From: Cavia porcellus
Lineage: Eukaryota > Chordata > Mammalia > Rodentia > Caviidae
Direction: 5' to 3'
DNA: 64,000 bases
NCBI RefSeq assembly: GCF_034190915.1
Contig: NW_026947496.1
Coordinates: forward strand, 34,096,001-34,160,000
The translations under genes and the position numbers were made by a program. Of the stretch, positions 1 to 12,100 are shown in pieces (the stretch's first letter is position 1; every line of letters begins with the position of its first letter). A model generated the notes under the pieces. It made no database searches and was not told the origin of the DNA. It saw nothing but the letters and a program-made list of their open reading frames with translations.

Positions 1-264
1 TTTAAAATCTCATGATAACTACCCGAAGTCGTTAAACAAATCACCGCCATTTATGCAAGGTCACTGTCTTGCTGGTTTCTTGATGCTGGGACACTGGGAC
101 ACACACACATACATCCTACAACATCACACATATGAGGTCTAAAGTAAAATACAGCAAATATTTAAATTTAAAAATTTATTACAGTAAAAGACCTATTGCC
201 ATTAGTTTCCTCAAAATACTCCCTCTGCCTTCAAACACATCCCATTGCATTGTTGCTGCCACTT

Positions 265-340
265 TCTTTCTTTTTTTTTTGACACTGGAAATCAAACTCA
301 AGACCTCATGCTTGTCACCCCTGAGCTACATCCCTAGCCC
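265..340 (-). mobile_element. ID-type SINE, older copy
   Basis: Poly-T followed by the reverse complement of an ID body, ending in TCCCTAGCCC. It is inserted in the left arm of the mariner element, so it is younger than that element. Confidence 0.75.
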
Positions 341-362
341 AAAAGTCCTCCTCTTTCTCCTC

Positions 363-457
363 TTTTTTTTTTTTTTTTTTTTTTTGGTACCAGGAATCAA
401 ACTCATGACCTTGCACTTGCCAGGCAGGCGCTGCACCACTGAGCTGCATCCCGGCCC
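363..457 (-). mobile_element. ID SINE
   Basis: Run of T (A-tail on the minus strand), then GGTACCAGGAATCAAACTCA and the body to CCGGCCC. The second ID inserted in the same mariner arm. Confidence 0.85.
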
Positions 458-1819
458 TCTCCTGTCACTTTCTGAAGTAGTTCTGGACATCCTCTTTCCT
501 ACTTTAGATGTGCTGTCAAGGCTGTCTCTGTCACACACTGATTCAAAACATTTACCTTTCATGGTCATTTTGACTGCAGAGAAAAAGCTGAAGTCGCACA
601 GTGCCAGATCCAGTGAATAAGGACACCGCAGGTTTTTTACGAAGCTGCCTTTCCTTTGGATGGCACCCCAGCAGCCACAGCCACTGTATTTGTTCACACC
701 TTATAATGACATGAAAGAGGACATCCAGAACTGCTTCAGAAAATGCCCAAAATGATGAGGTGTGTTCAAAGTGAGGCTGAATATTTTGAGGGGAATTGAT
801 GGCAATGTGTCTTTTACTCTAGTGAAATTTAAAATTTAAATATGCACTGTGCTTTCAATCATACCTCATGCAGCCACCCCATGTGATGAGCAGCTGTATC
901 CCTACAACAGGCTCCATCAGGGACACACATAGGAGAGGGATGGACACAGGAGAGCAAGGGCACATTAGAGGCAACTAAAGAAATACACACAAAGGAAAAC
1001 AAATTGATTTGGTAGATGAAAGCACTAAGAAAAATTCCAGCGGAAATAGGGGAAACAATACAATTTCTGAAGGACACATGCTAAGAGTAAAGTTATATTC
1101 TAGCAGCCAATAGGGAGGAACTGGTGGGCAAGTCAACTATGACAACCAAGATGAAAACGAAGAAGGACAAAAGGGAATGTAAATAACAGATTACTAACAT
1201 GTCGCAACCTTCGCAGAGTCACACAGTACACACAATGACATCTCAGCAGAGTAACTGCTCCCCACACTGTACCTCACACACCACAAATGTCACACATGCC
1301 ACTTCATGTGCACTACTTTGAGGGTGCATGACTTTCCAGGGCAGGTGCCATCACTCTGATTTTCACAGTAGGTGGGGAATGTGAAGAGAGGGAACTGAGT
1401 ACTACTGGTGAAAGGACTGATGTCCCCAATGCCATGTGTCTACAGGAGGCCTCTTGGTACCGGACAACCTATGAGGGGCCTTCCCCTCCCTTTATTCTGT
1501 GCCATGGCTCCAACAAGACCATTCGCAATTGGGGACCACCTCTGATCCTTGGCCTGGGGCCTCCTTGCTCACCTCTTTCAGGCCTTGTTTACAATCCTCT
1601 CCCCAGAACAGTCCTTCCTGAAACCCCTCTCCTATTAGACTGTCTCCAGAAGCATTTGTAAACAACCCCCATTCAGTCAAGGAAGTGTAAGGGGAATCCT
1701 ATGGAAAGAATCTTAATATTTGCATAAAATTCAACAACATTTCTATCAACAGAAGTCATCTATTAATGTGCCTATAAAGTCAGCAAGATTCAGGATGCAC
1801 ATGAGAAGTACTAAATGTG

Positions 1820-1930
1820 ATGCTGGGTGTGGTGATGCACACCTCTCATCCCAGCACTCGGGAGGTTGAGGCAGGAGAACTGCTCTGAGTTCAGCCAGCC
1901 TGAGTCTCAGAGTCTCAGAGCAACACCCAA
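1820..1930 (+). mobile_element. B1 SINE, partial
   Basis: Begins GCTGGGTGTGGTGATGCACA, with CCCAGCACTCGGGAGG and a shortened right part. Lies in intron 23, close to exon 23. Confidence 0.75.
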
Positions 1931-2003
1931 AAGTGGCACAAATACATACAGTCCATCTTTTGAAACTCAAGTTTAAACTCTCCATACAGCAATTCAAACT
2001 CAC

Positions 2004-2090
2004 CTTGTCTGGAATATTCTGAATGATGATGCCCAAATGGGATAAAACTGATAAAAATGTACAAATGCTTGTTTTAAGTTTCTCTTCACC
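2004..2090 (-). CDS. TARBP1: TARBP1 coding exon 23 (last one in the window)
   Basis: 87 bp, residues 1207-1235, [20 protein letters not shown] then IIIQNIPDK. Acceptor CTTTCAG|GGT, donor AAG|GTGAGT. The next exon, expected to resume in phase 0 toward the methyltransferase domain, was not found between 1 and 2003. Confidence 0.95.
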
Positions 2091-3114
2091 CTGAAAGAGA
2101 GATAGGCAGACGTAAACTCCAGTGCTGCTGTGAGCTTGGCACTGCACAGCACCACGCTGGACTCTGGGAGGGCAGAGGAGGGAAGCAGCTTCTTCCCTGT
2201 ATGGGGTCCCAGAATCACAAGCAAGGAAGGAGGGGCCCCCTGGAACCAAATACTAACGAACAATGCACTCAGAAGGTTTCATACAGCACCTAATGACTCA
2301 GCTACAGACACCCCAGTAGGTGGTAGAACCCAGAGTACACTCCCTTCGGAGGAGGCCAGGGCCGTGGGACAGTGAAGATGGGCCTTGAGAAGCAGAGGGC
2401 ATAGGGGAGCAGGAAGGTGGCGACAGGTGAAAAGGACGGCCTTTCAACTGACACAAAGGCCAGTGAGGCAGACATAGAAGAGGTGATGTGCAGCTCAACA
2501 GGACTGCGACAGGACTGAGGCTCCAACAGAAGACTTTAAAAGCTATGGCAAAATTATGTCAGAGTGGTAAACTGGACTCTGGAAACCTCCTCGGTGACAA
2601 TGATTTGAAGTCATCTACTACTCTAGTGATAAGAAACAGGGATTCCAGACAGGCTGGCCAGGAAAGAGACCTCAGGTAGGAAGAAATGGGAGACAATGAG
2701 CTCTTTTATCTAACTACAAGATGGGTACTTAGGAAACCAGGAGAAGCGGAACAGACCAGTCCTGCTTTTATGGAACTAAGGACCTTGAGGAGGAGGAAAA
2801 GCAAAAGTCACGAAGATTAAAGTTCTAGCTATAGGAAACATGATTTATGTGCTATAGGAAACCTCAAAAAAGGGATCCTAATATCAGGGAGACATGACCA
2901 TTAGCAAAAACATATGAACAAAAGAAGGGTCATCCAGAAGAGGAAGACACGGCTTCCAGCAGAGGACACTGCATGCACAGTGGACTGAGTGCAAAAGAAC
3001 TGGTGAGAAAACAGAAAGATTAAGAAGGCTGCAATCACACAGCACTATGGGAGATTAAGAAGGAGGGTTACAAGTTCCAGCCCCAGCCTTAGCAATTTAG
3101 CAAGACCGTGCCTC

Positions 3115-3145
<31 letters not shown>

Positions 3146-6100
3146 CCTAAATAAAAGGGCCTGGAGACGGAATTCAGTGCGAAGGCTCTGAGTGGCTCTC
3201 AGTTTGATCCTTGTACAGAAAAAACAAAGATCAGGCCCCATTCACTTTGGGAGTATTGCTCATGACTGTCTTTGGCCAACGAGACCTTCAAGCATGCCAA
3301 AAACTTGTGGATGACTCTGCACTTGGGGACAGGACCTCCTGAGTGCTCCATCCTAGAACAACAAGCCACCAAGTGGAGAGACTCAGCCAGCCTACATGGG
3401 TCAAGAAGTGAGGACCATGCTGGCCAACAGCATGGCCTTTTCTGCTGAGGCCTTTTCAGCTGAGGTGACACATAACAGAATAAAAAGCTAAGTCCCAGCC
3501 CTGCAGGACACATGGAGCAGCAGTGCCTGCCAGCTCAGTCAGCACTGGGAATCACCAAAGCTGCTGTTCATGCCACTGTGCTAGGGAGGGGACAGCAACA
3601 GAAAAGGGACCAGACGGCATGGTGGTGCACAGCTGCAATCCCAGTACCCTGGGAACCTACGGTGGTTAGATCACAGGTTTGAGCCCAGCCTCAGCAATAT
3701 AGTGAGATTCCGTCTCAAAGAGTGTAAAGGCCCTGGGTTCAACTCCCCAATACTCTTCCATACCCCACACAGAGATAAAAGAAAACGACAAGAAAAAAAG
3801 AAACCGAGATGACAGCATGACTCCGTGCAGAAGGGGAGTGGAACACAGCAGGCAAGAGCCTGCGCTACAGTCTCTGTCACCAGTCTTAGCATCAGTTTCT
3901 CAAGCGATTTTCAAGGCGTGAGAAATAGTGGCAAAGGTTAGCAGAGCAGGCAGGGCAGGGGACACCAGGATGGAAGTGGTGACAAGGTTCCTTTCTGTTC
4001 TGCTTCAGTCTGACTTGAAATTTCTCTACTAACTAGATTTTTTTAAAATTAAGGAATGCATTTATTTTCCCATCATTCTTAATTCTAAGATCAAATGAAG
4101 ATGGGGCTGGGGATTTAGCTCAGCGGCATAAGCACCTGCCTTGCAAGTGTGTGGTCGTGAGTTCAATCCCCGGTACCAATAAAAAAGAAAAAGACAAACA
4201 AACAAACAAAAAGGATCAAATGAAGACTTACTTCCTTGATTACTCCTTAATAACAAAGGCCTTTTTACCTTTGTTTTGCTAGAAATAGAATAGCCCTCAA
4301 ATAAAAACCACAATATACTCAAGGTAAACTAGACTTCCATGACCTAAATTAATTCAGAACTTGCAATGTAATATACAATGTCAATACATCAGGGCAACTG
4401 ACAGTCAAAAACAACTAGTCAAAATCAGAGTTTAGCAAAACATTAAAAGTCTTTTTTACTTACATATGAAAAGCAATCCCAGAATTTTGGAAGAAATTGA
4501 GGGAATTTATGAAGAATTAATATAATAATCCATTCTATAAAATATTTTATGGAAGCTTGATTGTTGGTAAAGCCAGCATGGAAAATCTTGTCAATAATTC
4601 CATTTAAGAAATTCTGAGAAAAAAAAAGTTGACAAACCTATTATTAATTTTAGTTGGTAAGAAGTTCCTGTTATTTAAGAGCTTAAATCCTATTACTGAC
4701 TCCACTCTCTCCCTGCAAAGACTGTAATATGTGCAGACTGAAATTGAATACTTTATGATCTATTTGAACATGAACCCTCTGAGGGTCCAAATCATCATCT
4801 GTGTTTTTACTAGAGGAGGAAAATATCCAGAGAAGCTGAATAACTCTGCAGAGCCACACACTTATGAAGCAGCAGGATTCAGACGCGAATCCTAACCTCT
4901 GAAACCAGGGCAGCTCAGAGGCCAACATGAGAAGGGGAGACAAAGTCAAGGCCTGCAGGCTGTGCTTCCTCAGGGTCATTCCTGCCCCCAGACACTGCTG
5001 TTCTCTGGCCAAGACTTAGAGCTCCAAAATCATCCCTTCACTCCCACACTTCTGTTCAAAAGTGTACTTCCCTCTGAGTAATGGATCACATCTAACTAGC
5101 AGATGAACAATTATCTGTTTACACAAGCATATTAAAAAATAACATGTTTTATACTTTTTTATTTTAAAGAAGAAAAATCTACCTTAACAGAAGTTGTACC
5201 ATGTAGCAAAAGAGCAGAAAACCTCATTTTAAGCCTTAAAGTAAGGAGCATGAACTCTGACATTAGACTTGACTTTGAAGACCACCTTTACCAGCCCCTT
5301 GCCATGTCACCCCTGGCCGGGTCCCCTCAGCTCTCTGCAGTGTCCTCACATACGACGGGGAGTATTTATGCCTGGCTTTGACAGACTATTCAGAAGACTG
5401 AGCAAACAGCCGGAGACACTCAGCAGTGCTCTCCACGGTGGACATACTAGTTTCAGTCTTCCGTTCAGGCCCTGTGTGCTCTGATGGCTGCCCTCCAAAA
5501 TTACTGTTCTCTGTGGGAGTCAGGAAAATATGTTCTCAGTAACCTGCTAAAACACTTCTAGAATGATTTGTTAAAAATAATTTTATATGGAGGTGTATTA
5601 AATATAGTATTTTTTAAATTTGAGGCAGCTCTTTTAGCTGTCCTCTGATGCTTACACAAACACACGTACACACACACATTGTCTTCGAAGGGTCCTCTCT
5701 CACTGAGTCCAACACATCGTAAGACTACAGTAAGCTGATATATTTTTAAAATTCCCCCACTGAAAAGTGGGGGCATGGATGTAGGAAATTTTAAAGTCTA
5801 TATTCAAAAACTGTCTTTAAAACTGCATTTACCACTGTTACTTTTTTGTCATGACTAATGTTTTCTTTATAGGAGCAAGGATGGGCAGGGAAATCAGACA
5901 GAGTCCACTTGAATGTTCTCTGGGGAAGAGAAAAGGGAACTGTGGATACAGGGACTCTATAGCGAGAAAGAGGTTGCCCTTTGCTGAGCTTGTGTGTGTG
6001 GCCACTGTATACATGGGATAAAGGGCAAGAACATGCACCACTGAATAACAGTCCTACCCCAGTTCTCCTGGCTCCTGGCAAACAGATATTTCAAAACATA

Positions 6101-9100
6101 ATGCTCCAAAATAACTGTGCTATGGGAGTTGAGCAGTTCAGCATTTATATTTTCTAATCAAATAGCATTTAAACATTTACAATGCTACATCACAACACTG
6201 AAGGAAAAGTACAAAGCAAGGTCATGTAAACTAACTTCAATTTATTTCCACAACACCTAACTTCCTTAGTATTGTTGAAATATTCACAATGGTTTCCTTT
6301 TTATACACTGAGGTATAAATGTTAAGCACTGTTACCTTTTAAGTCTTAACACAGTGCATGACATTTTTACCATACGGTGTGTTTATGTGGAAACCTTAAG
6401 GCTTCTAAGGGTAGAAATGTGACAAATGTTATACCTGATCAAAGCTGGGAAAAAGTACCAGCAGAGTCTGCCATATCCGGTTCTTCACGCGGTGCTGGAG
6501 AGAATTCTCATAGTAGCGAGTTCTGGTCTTGGATACCAGATCATCCTGGAGGGGCCGGAACAAAAGTTAAAACGTTTAAAATGGGTGTAGTGGTCTTTTG
6601 TTCCTCCAAAAGCAAGTGGTAGCATAAGATACAGAATAACACTTTAAAAATCCCCCTTTAAATCACAAATTTAGTTGTTTTTCTTAAAATTTCTTATAAA
6701 ATTAGAAAACAAACCATAAAACTGGGAAATACAGATGACAGAGTGAGGCGACTGAGAGAGTTAAAAGATATTACAATGTACCAATAGAGGCACTTCTCAT
6801 TTTACAACTCTCTGTCTTGTTCCCATTTGGAGTAACTTTGCTACAAATCTACTAAACAGCCACCACAGGAAATGTCAGTGCAATGCTGTTTCTGGACACA
6901 AGATGGCAGCGCAAAGCCTTTCCACATTACCACAGAGCTCTACTGATGTTAACAGTCTGCCGCCTAAGCTCAGACAGCCACGAAGCTTTTGTTTTGCAGC
7001 TCTGGAGACAGAAACTTCGTACTTACCTCTGAGCCACAACCCAACTCCTCAAAACTGACTTCTGTTATCATAACTCTTGGTACCAAGAATGTCTGCACAT
7101 TCAAATGACTTCAGGGTGGAAAAGTCACCCATCACCTCCAAAGCTATTTCTGTCAAAGTGGACCATCTTATTCCCCTTCCCAACTTTCCTCTGACACTCT
7201 CTTCCAGTAACCACAACCTATGTATCTGAGAGTGTATAAAACACCACGAGATCAGCCAAATGAATACTGATGTATGATACCTGAAAATGACTACAATCTC
7301 ACAACCTCCTCTATCACTGTTGTCCAACTAAGCTGTCTTCCAGGGCAAGCATTTTTAGATTTCATATGTAGTTCAGGCTCAGTGTAACTGAACACAGTAC
7401 CATGAGGGTGGATGGTCCAGCATTCAAAGGAAGCACCTGTAAGTCAGAAGCAGCCTGGCCTTGAGTGTCAGGAGTTAAGAGTCCCAGTCCTCGCAATGGA
7501 GTACTAAAATTCTCTGTGACTCAAAACTTTTCCTCCTGACCTTGATCCACTCACTGGACTCAATATCCAGAAAAATTCATACTTTCAATGTCAGTCTGTC
7601 AACTCTGTCCTAGCTTCCTGAGCCTCCTGATCCAAGACACACCGATAGAACAATCTCCACACTTTCTTCCAGAGCACAATCTGGTCTTTCCACTCCTATC
7701 TCAAAGCCATGTAGAAATTTCCTGCTTTCTGAGCTCACCCCAGAATCTGATTCTCACTGATCCAGTGGGCTTTAGAGTCCAGTACCAACTTGTCAAAGGT
7801 AACTGCAATCCCAGGTTCAGATTCCTCAGGCTGGGGCCAGGACTAGAGCTCTGCAATCCTAACAGGCACCTGGGAGATGCTGGTGTTGCTGGTCCAGAGA
7901 AAACTCTGAGAACTGTTGCACTAGGCTGACAGTTGCTTTTTCCCACATGTGTTTTCCAAGCAGGCAGCACCATTTTATAATCCATCAGCCACAACGGAGG
8001 ATCCCAAGACCTCTCTCCTCACTAACATTTGCTGTTCTCAACGGTTCTCTGTAGCCTCCCCAGTGGATGTGAGGGGATTGCTAGGGGACACTGCCTGTGT
8101 GATGATGGTGGTCTGCCTGTACCTATGACCTTCCCGATCTACTGGGTGGTTCCTTCAACATCGCCCATACACTAATTTCTGTGTATCTTCCTTACCTCAT
8201 GTCCCGCTCTGGAAGCCATCCTACCTACTACCCTTGCAGAGAAAATCTCTAAGAGTGCCACATGCACCGTCTCCACTTGCTCATTTCCCACTACTTCCCT
8301 GAAATCACCTTTGTCAGTAACCAATGGCAGGGGACACTAAGAGCCCACCAGCAGCATCTTTTCCTGCAGACAGTGCTTTCCTCACTTGGCTCCGCCCACC
8401 ACCCTGCCCGGTGTTCTACCTTTAATAATGCATCAGCTGAATGCTACCTTGTAGAGAGGCCCTCCCTGATCCTTAACAGCCAAGTGAACACCGTCATATG
8501 AATTCTCAGTCCATCTGCTCCCCAACAATAATTCCTATTTATTGTGGAGGCACAAATGAAACACTTTCCTATTGGGCACTCTGGTGCATATCTGTAATTC
8601 CACAACTTTAGGAGGCTGAGAACTGCAAGTTCAAGCCCAGCTTGACCAACATAGTGACTTAATAAGACCCTGTCCTGTCTCAAAATTTTTAAAAAGCTCA
8701 CTATTAAGATCCTGAATTCAATTCTGAATGTCACACGCATGCATGTTTTCTTTTGAATAAGTAAGAAATTTTCATCAATCTCAGATAATCATCACAAAAC
8801 AGATCTAGGTATGACAACATGCTACATCCAAAGCAAATCCTGAGGTGACTTTTCATGGACTCTGAGTCATAGCAGTCATTTCTTCACACTGATGCTTCCC
8901 AGTGGTGACCTGTTTGCTCTGTTTGAATGGATACAGCAATATAAACACAAGGTTTAGGCTAGTATTGTAAAATACACCCACTGAGGGTCACAGGGCACAA
9001 GGAAATGAAGTTGGACAGTTACTTAATCAACACCTGATTAAAAATACAGAACACAGATTTCATGTTTTCTCCTCCTAAAAAATATGTAGAAACACATGTT

Positions 9101-12100
9101 CTAGCACCATGAAGAACAAATGCTGGACTTTGATCTACTAAAATTAAAGAACATTTAAAGTAAAATAAAACATTTACTTTATCCAATAGCTTCACTGCAA
9201 TATCTTCTACAAACAACTTGTGGGACAGACTTGAGCCATCTAGTAAACACAAGAATTTGACAGCACAGATTCTCACGTAATAGTCTTCTCTTTTAGTACT
9301 AAAAAACATAAAATGAACTTATTTTATACATTCATATATTTTGAAAATGGAAAAATACATTAATACTAATTTCAAAAACAGTGTAACAAATATCAAATCT
9401 GCCCACCAATGAGTTAAGATTATGTAGGTCCACACTTTAATGACTGAAGTGGTTAAGCTTGATCATGTCAACTTAGTGGCTTGGGTCATGCCCAGGAGGT
9501 TGGTGGAGCACACTCCTGGCTGTGTGAGTGGATCATGGAGGTGTGATGCTGTGGTCTATGTCTGGTTCCTCCCCCTCCAGCACTGCTGTCTTGCACTGCT
9601 CTATCTATCTCTGCCTTGGAGCTAGCTGACTATGAACTGGATTCCCTTAAAACATGAGCCAAATTAAACTTTTAAACTGTGGGTGTATGGGATTGTGCCT
9701 CGGTGATGGGAAAATTGACTAACATTATGTCAGTATTTTAAAATTCAGAACAGAAGATAACAAATGTCAAAAAGAGAGTGAGTTCAGAAAGGATGAGTGA
9801 GCACAAATTTACTGAGATTTCTAGAAAACCCATACACACACTACTAGTATTGGTCATGAGCATCTCTAGATAAACCAGATCCTAGCTTGTGACATTAATT
9901 CTGAGGAGGACAAAGCATCTTCTGCTCATTCAAGGCAACACCTTGTATTTACTGCATACTAAATGGGGAAAACTGTGCAAGTACTATGTGCCCTGAACAT
10001 CCCAGCATTTCTGGCAGCCAAAGATGGAAAGCTAAGTAACATGATCAATTATTTCCAATTAACTTCTATGATATGAATAAAGGTTACTTTAACAACAAAG
10101 CATAGGTCTAGAAGAAATCAAAGTATTTCACAACCATTCACTAGAAAATTTTTTTTATTGCTACACTAAACCAGATAAGAAAACAAAAAAATTAATAGCA
10201 ACATTAAAATAATATATGTACTTAATAAAGACTGGCAGATGATTTAAGACCTAGCACTCAGAACAATAAAATTTTTATGATTACTGTATGAAATAATTAT
10301 TAGTTGTTCTAAACTCCAGAGAAAATGATATACTTTTAATCATGTTTATAAACAAAAGTTTTGAAAGCCATGTGAAAAAGTAAAACTTGAAAAAATACCT
10401 CATAAGCTCAAAAATTTAGTTAAAAGGTTAGAATTAAGAGTATTCTTGCTTCTTACATGTCAATCATGCTTCAGTATGGAGTTTAAATTAAAAAAAAATT
10501 AGGCTCTCATTTTCGGAGTGATTCTGCTTTTTTGTACAACCTACCAATGCATTCAAACGGTAAATTTGATTTATAAATCTCACCTTAAAAAAAGAACTGA
10601 AGAATAAAGCATGTGTGCTGATGAACACCACCCTAGAGGAGGATGTGTCTCCAAACACACTTCCTTATTTATACAACGCTTTGTAATATATTTACCACTG
10701 TTCACTACATTTTAGTAAATACTGAAAGATGTGAAGAAAATATACTAGCAAGGAATTCTTTTAGCAATATATTGGCAATTCTTTTTTGTGGGGGGTGGAG
10801 AGGGGTCAGGTGCTGGGGATGGAACCAAGGACCTTACACAAGCTGAGAACATGCTCAACCACTAAGCTACATCCTAGCCCCAAGAATACAATTCCTAATA
10901 TACTTTTGAGGGCTTGGTTAGTATCTTGAAATAGATTACAGTGTTTATCAGTAGTAAATATTTATTAAACTTCACAAAAAAAAGGATATTTGTTGTATGA
11001 TGTTAACGTGAAATAGCTTACATCTGTCAAGATATGATAAACCTACACACTTACTTTTCCATAATGACGTTTGCTGCACAGTCCTGTCCAAGATTTTCTA
11101 TGAAGGTTTGCACGTCCTGAATAAGTCTTTCCATAAAAATTTGAAAAGAACAAGATTAGATGAGAAAAAAAAAGTAACTCACACTTCACAGTTTTCTGTT
11201 TGAAACCTCAAAGCAAGGACATAATTCTATACACAGATAGGTATTCAACATGTTATGACAACGTGAAATAATAGCATTTTACCTCTGATCACGCCTAAAC
11301 ACAGTTCCAAATATACAAGCCTCTAGGACAAGTTCACTATAGTTTTTGGCACAGGATAAACATCCCTTCAAGTCAGACACTATCCAAGACTGGCAGCAGT
11401 AACTGATCAGGGTATTGAAGACTCCAGTTTTCACGGCAGACATTTCAATTATCTTACATATAATCTGGAATGAAATACAATGCTCATTTTATCTCTTGAA
11501 CAATTTGCTTTTTAAAACATTAATGGCTTCAAATGACAGTTTCAACATAATCATGAATAATCAAAAAATTTAAAATTTATTATTAGAATAATTTTGCAAG
11601 ATAATCAATAATCACATAACAGTACTTTTTCACCTCAAAAAAATAAAATGCTACCAATAGTGATATTCACCCAGAAATTTTTTAGGGCAGTAACTGCCCA
11701 AGGGAGAAGAAAAGGGTAAAACACCACACGTGCATTTCTAAACTTCTTTACATTCTACAGAGCCCCCACTGGCTGAGGCAGCACAGACCCAGGTCTCCAA
11801 GTGGGGACCTGGTTTCACTGTGGGGCAGAAGAGAACCAGAGAGGCACAGACCGTGAGATAATCAGAGGATCTGACCTTCAACTTCCCCAGGGACAGGAGG
11901 CGCGACTGGATTCCCAGGCCTGGTGCAATTCCCTCAGTTTACGTTTCCTATCGTGTGTGTACACGGCTGCAAATCCAAAAACAGCAGTCCCTCAGCATCT
12001 ACAGGGCTGCGGGATGTGGGGAAGTGCTTCCAGGATGCCCTTCCGATACTGAAATCTACACGCAGAGGCTCAAGTCCCTTCCGTGAAGCAGCAGTGTTTG

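Larger units (their letters stand above)
133..868. mobile_element. Palindromic (fold-back) mariner-derived element, copy 1
   Basis: Terminal inverted repeats begin TGAGGT at 133 and end in the complement at 868, with TA just outside on the left. Inside, the minus strand carries a decayed mariner transposase C-terminal piece around 480-660, including CPYSLDLALCDF and MKGKCFESV. The ending motif (AGAGGAT/CATCCAGAACT) occurs twice in opposite orientation, minus strand near 480-505 and plus strand near 718-745, so both arms derive from the transposon 3' end. The left arm is split by two ID SINEs. No intact reading frame; non-autonomous. Confidence 0.7.

Noticed and set aside
326..697. 123-codon frame with mariner transposase-like residues
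   Set aside because: Only a fragment with frameshifts and a SINE-derived part; cannot encode an active transposase.
1..2003. A search for exon 24 or the SPOUT methyltransferase motifs of TARBP1
   Set aside because: No frame with the expected continuation or with the conserved glycine-rich SPOUT motifs lies between acceptor/donor pairs here; the exons must be further left.
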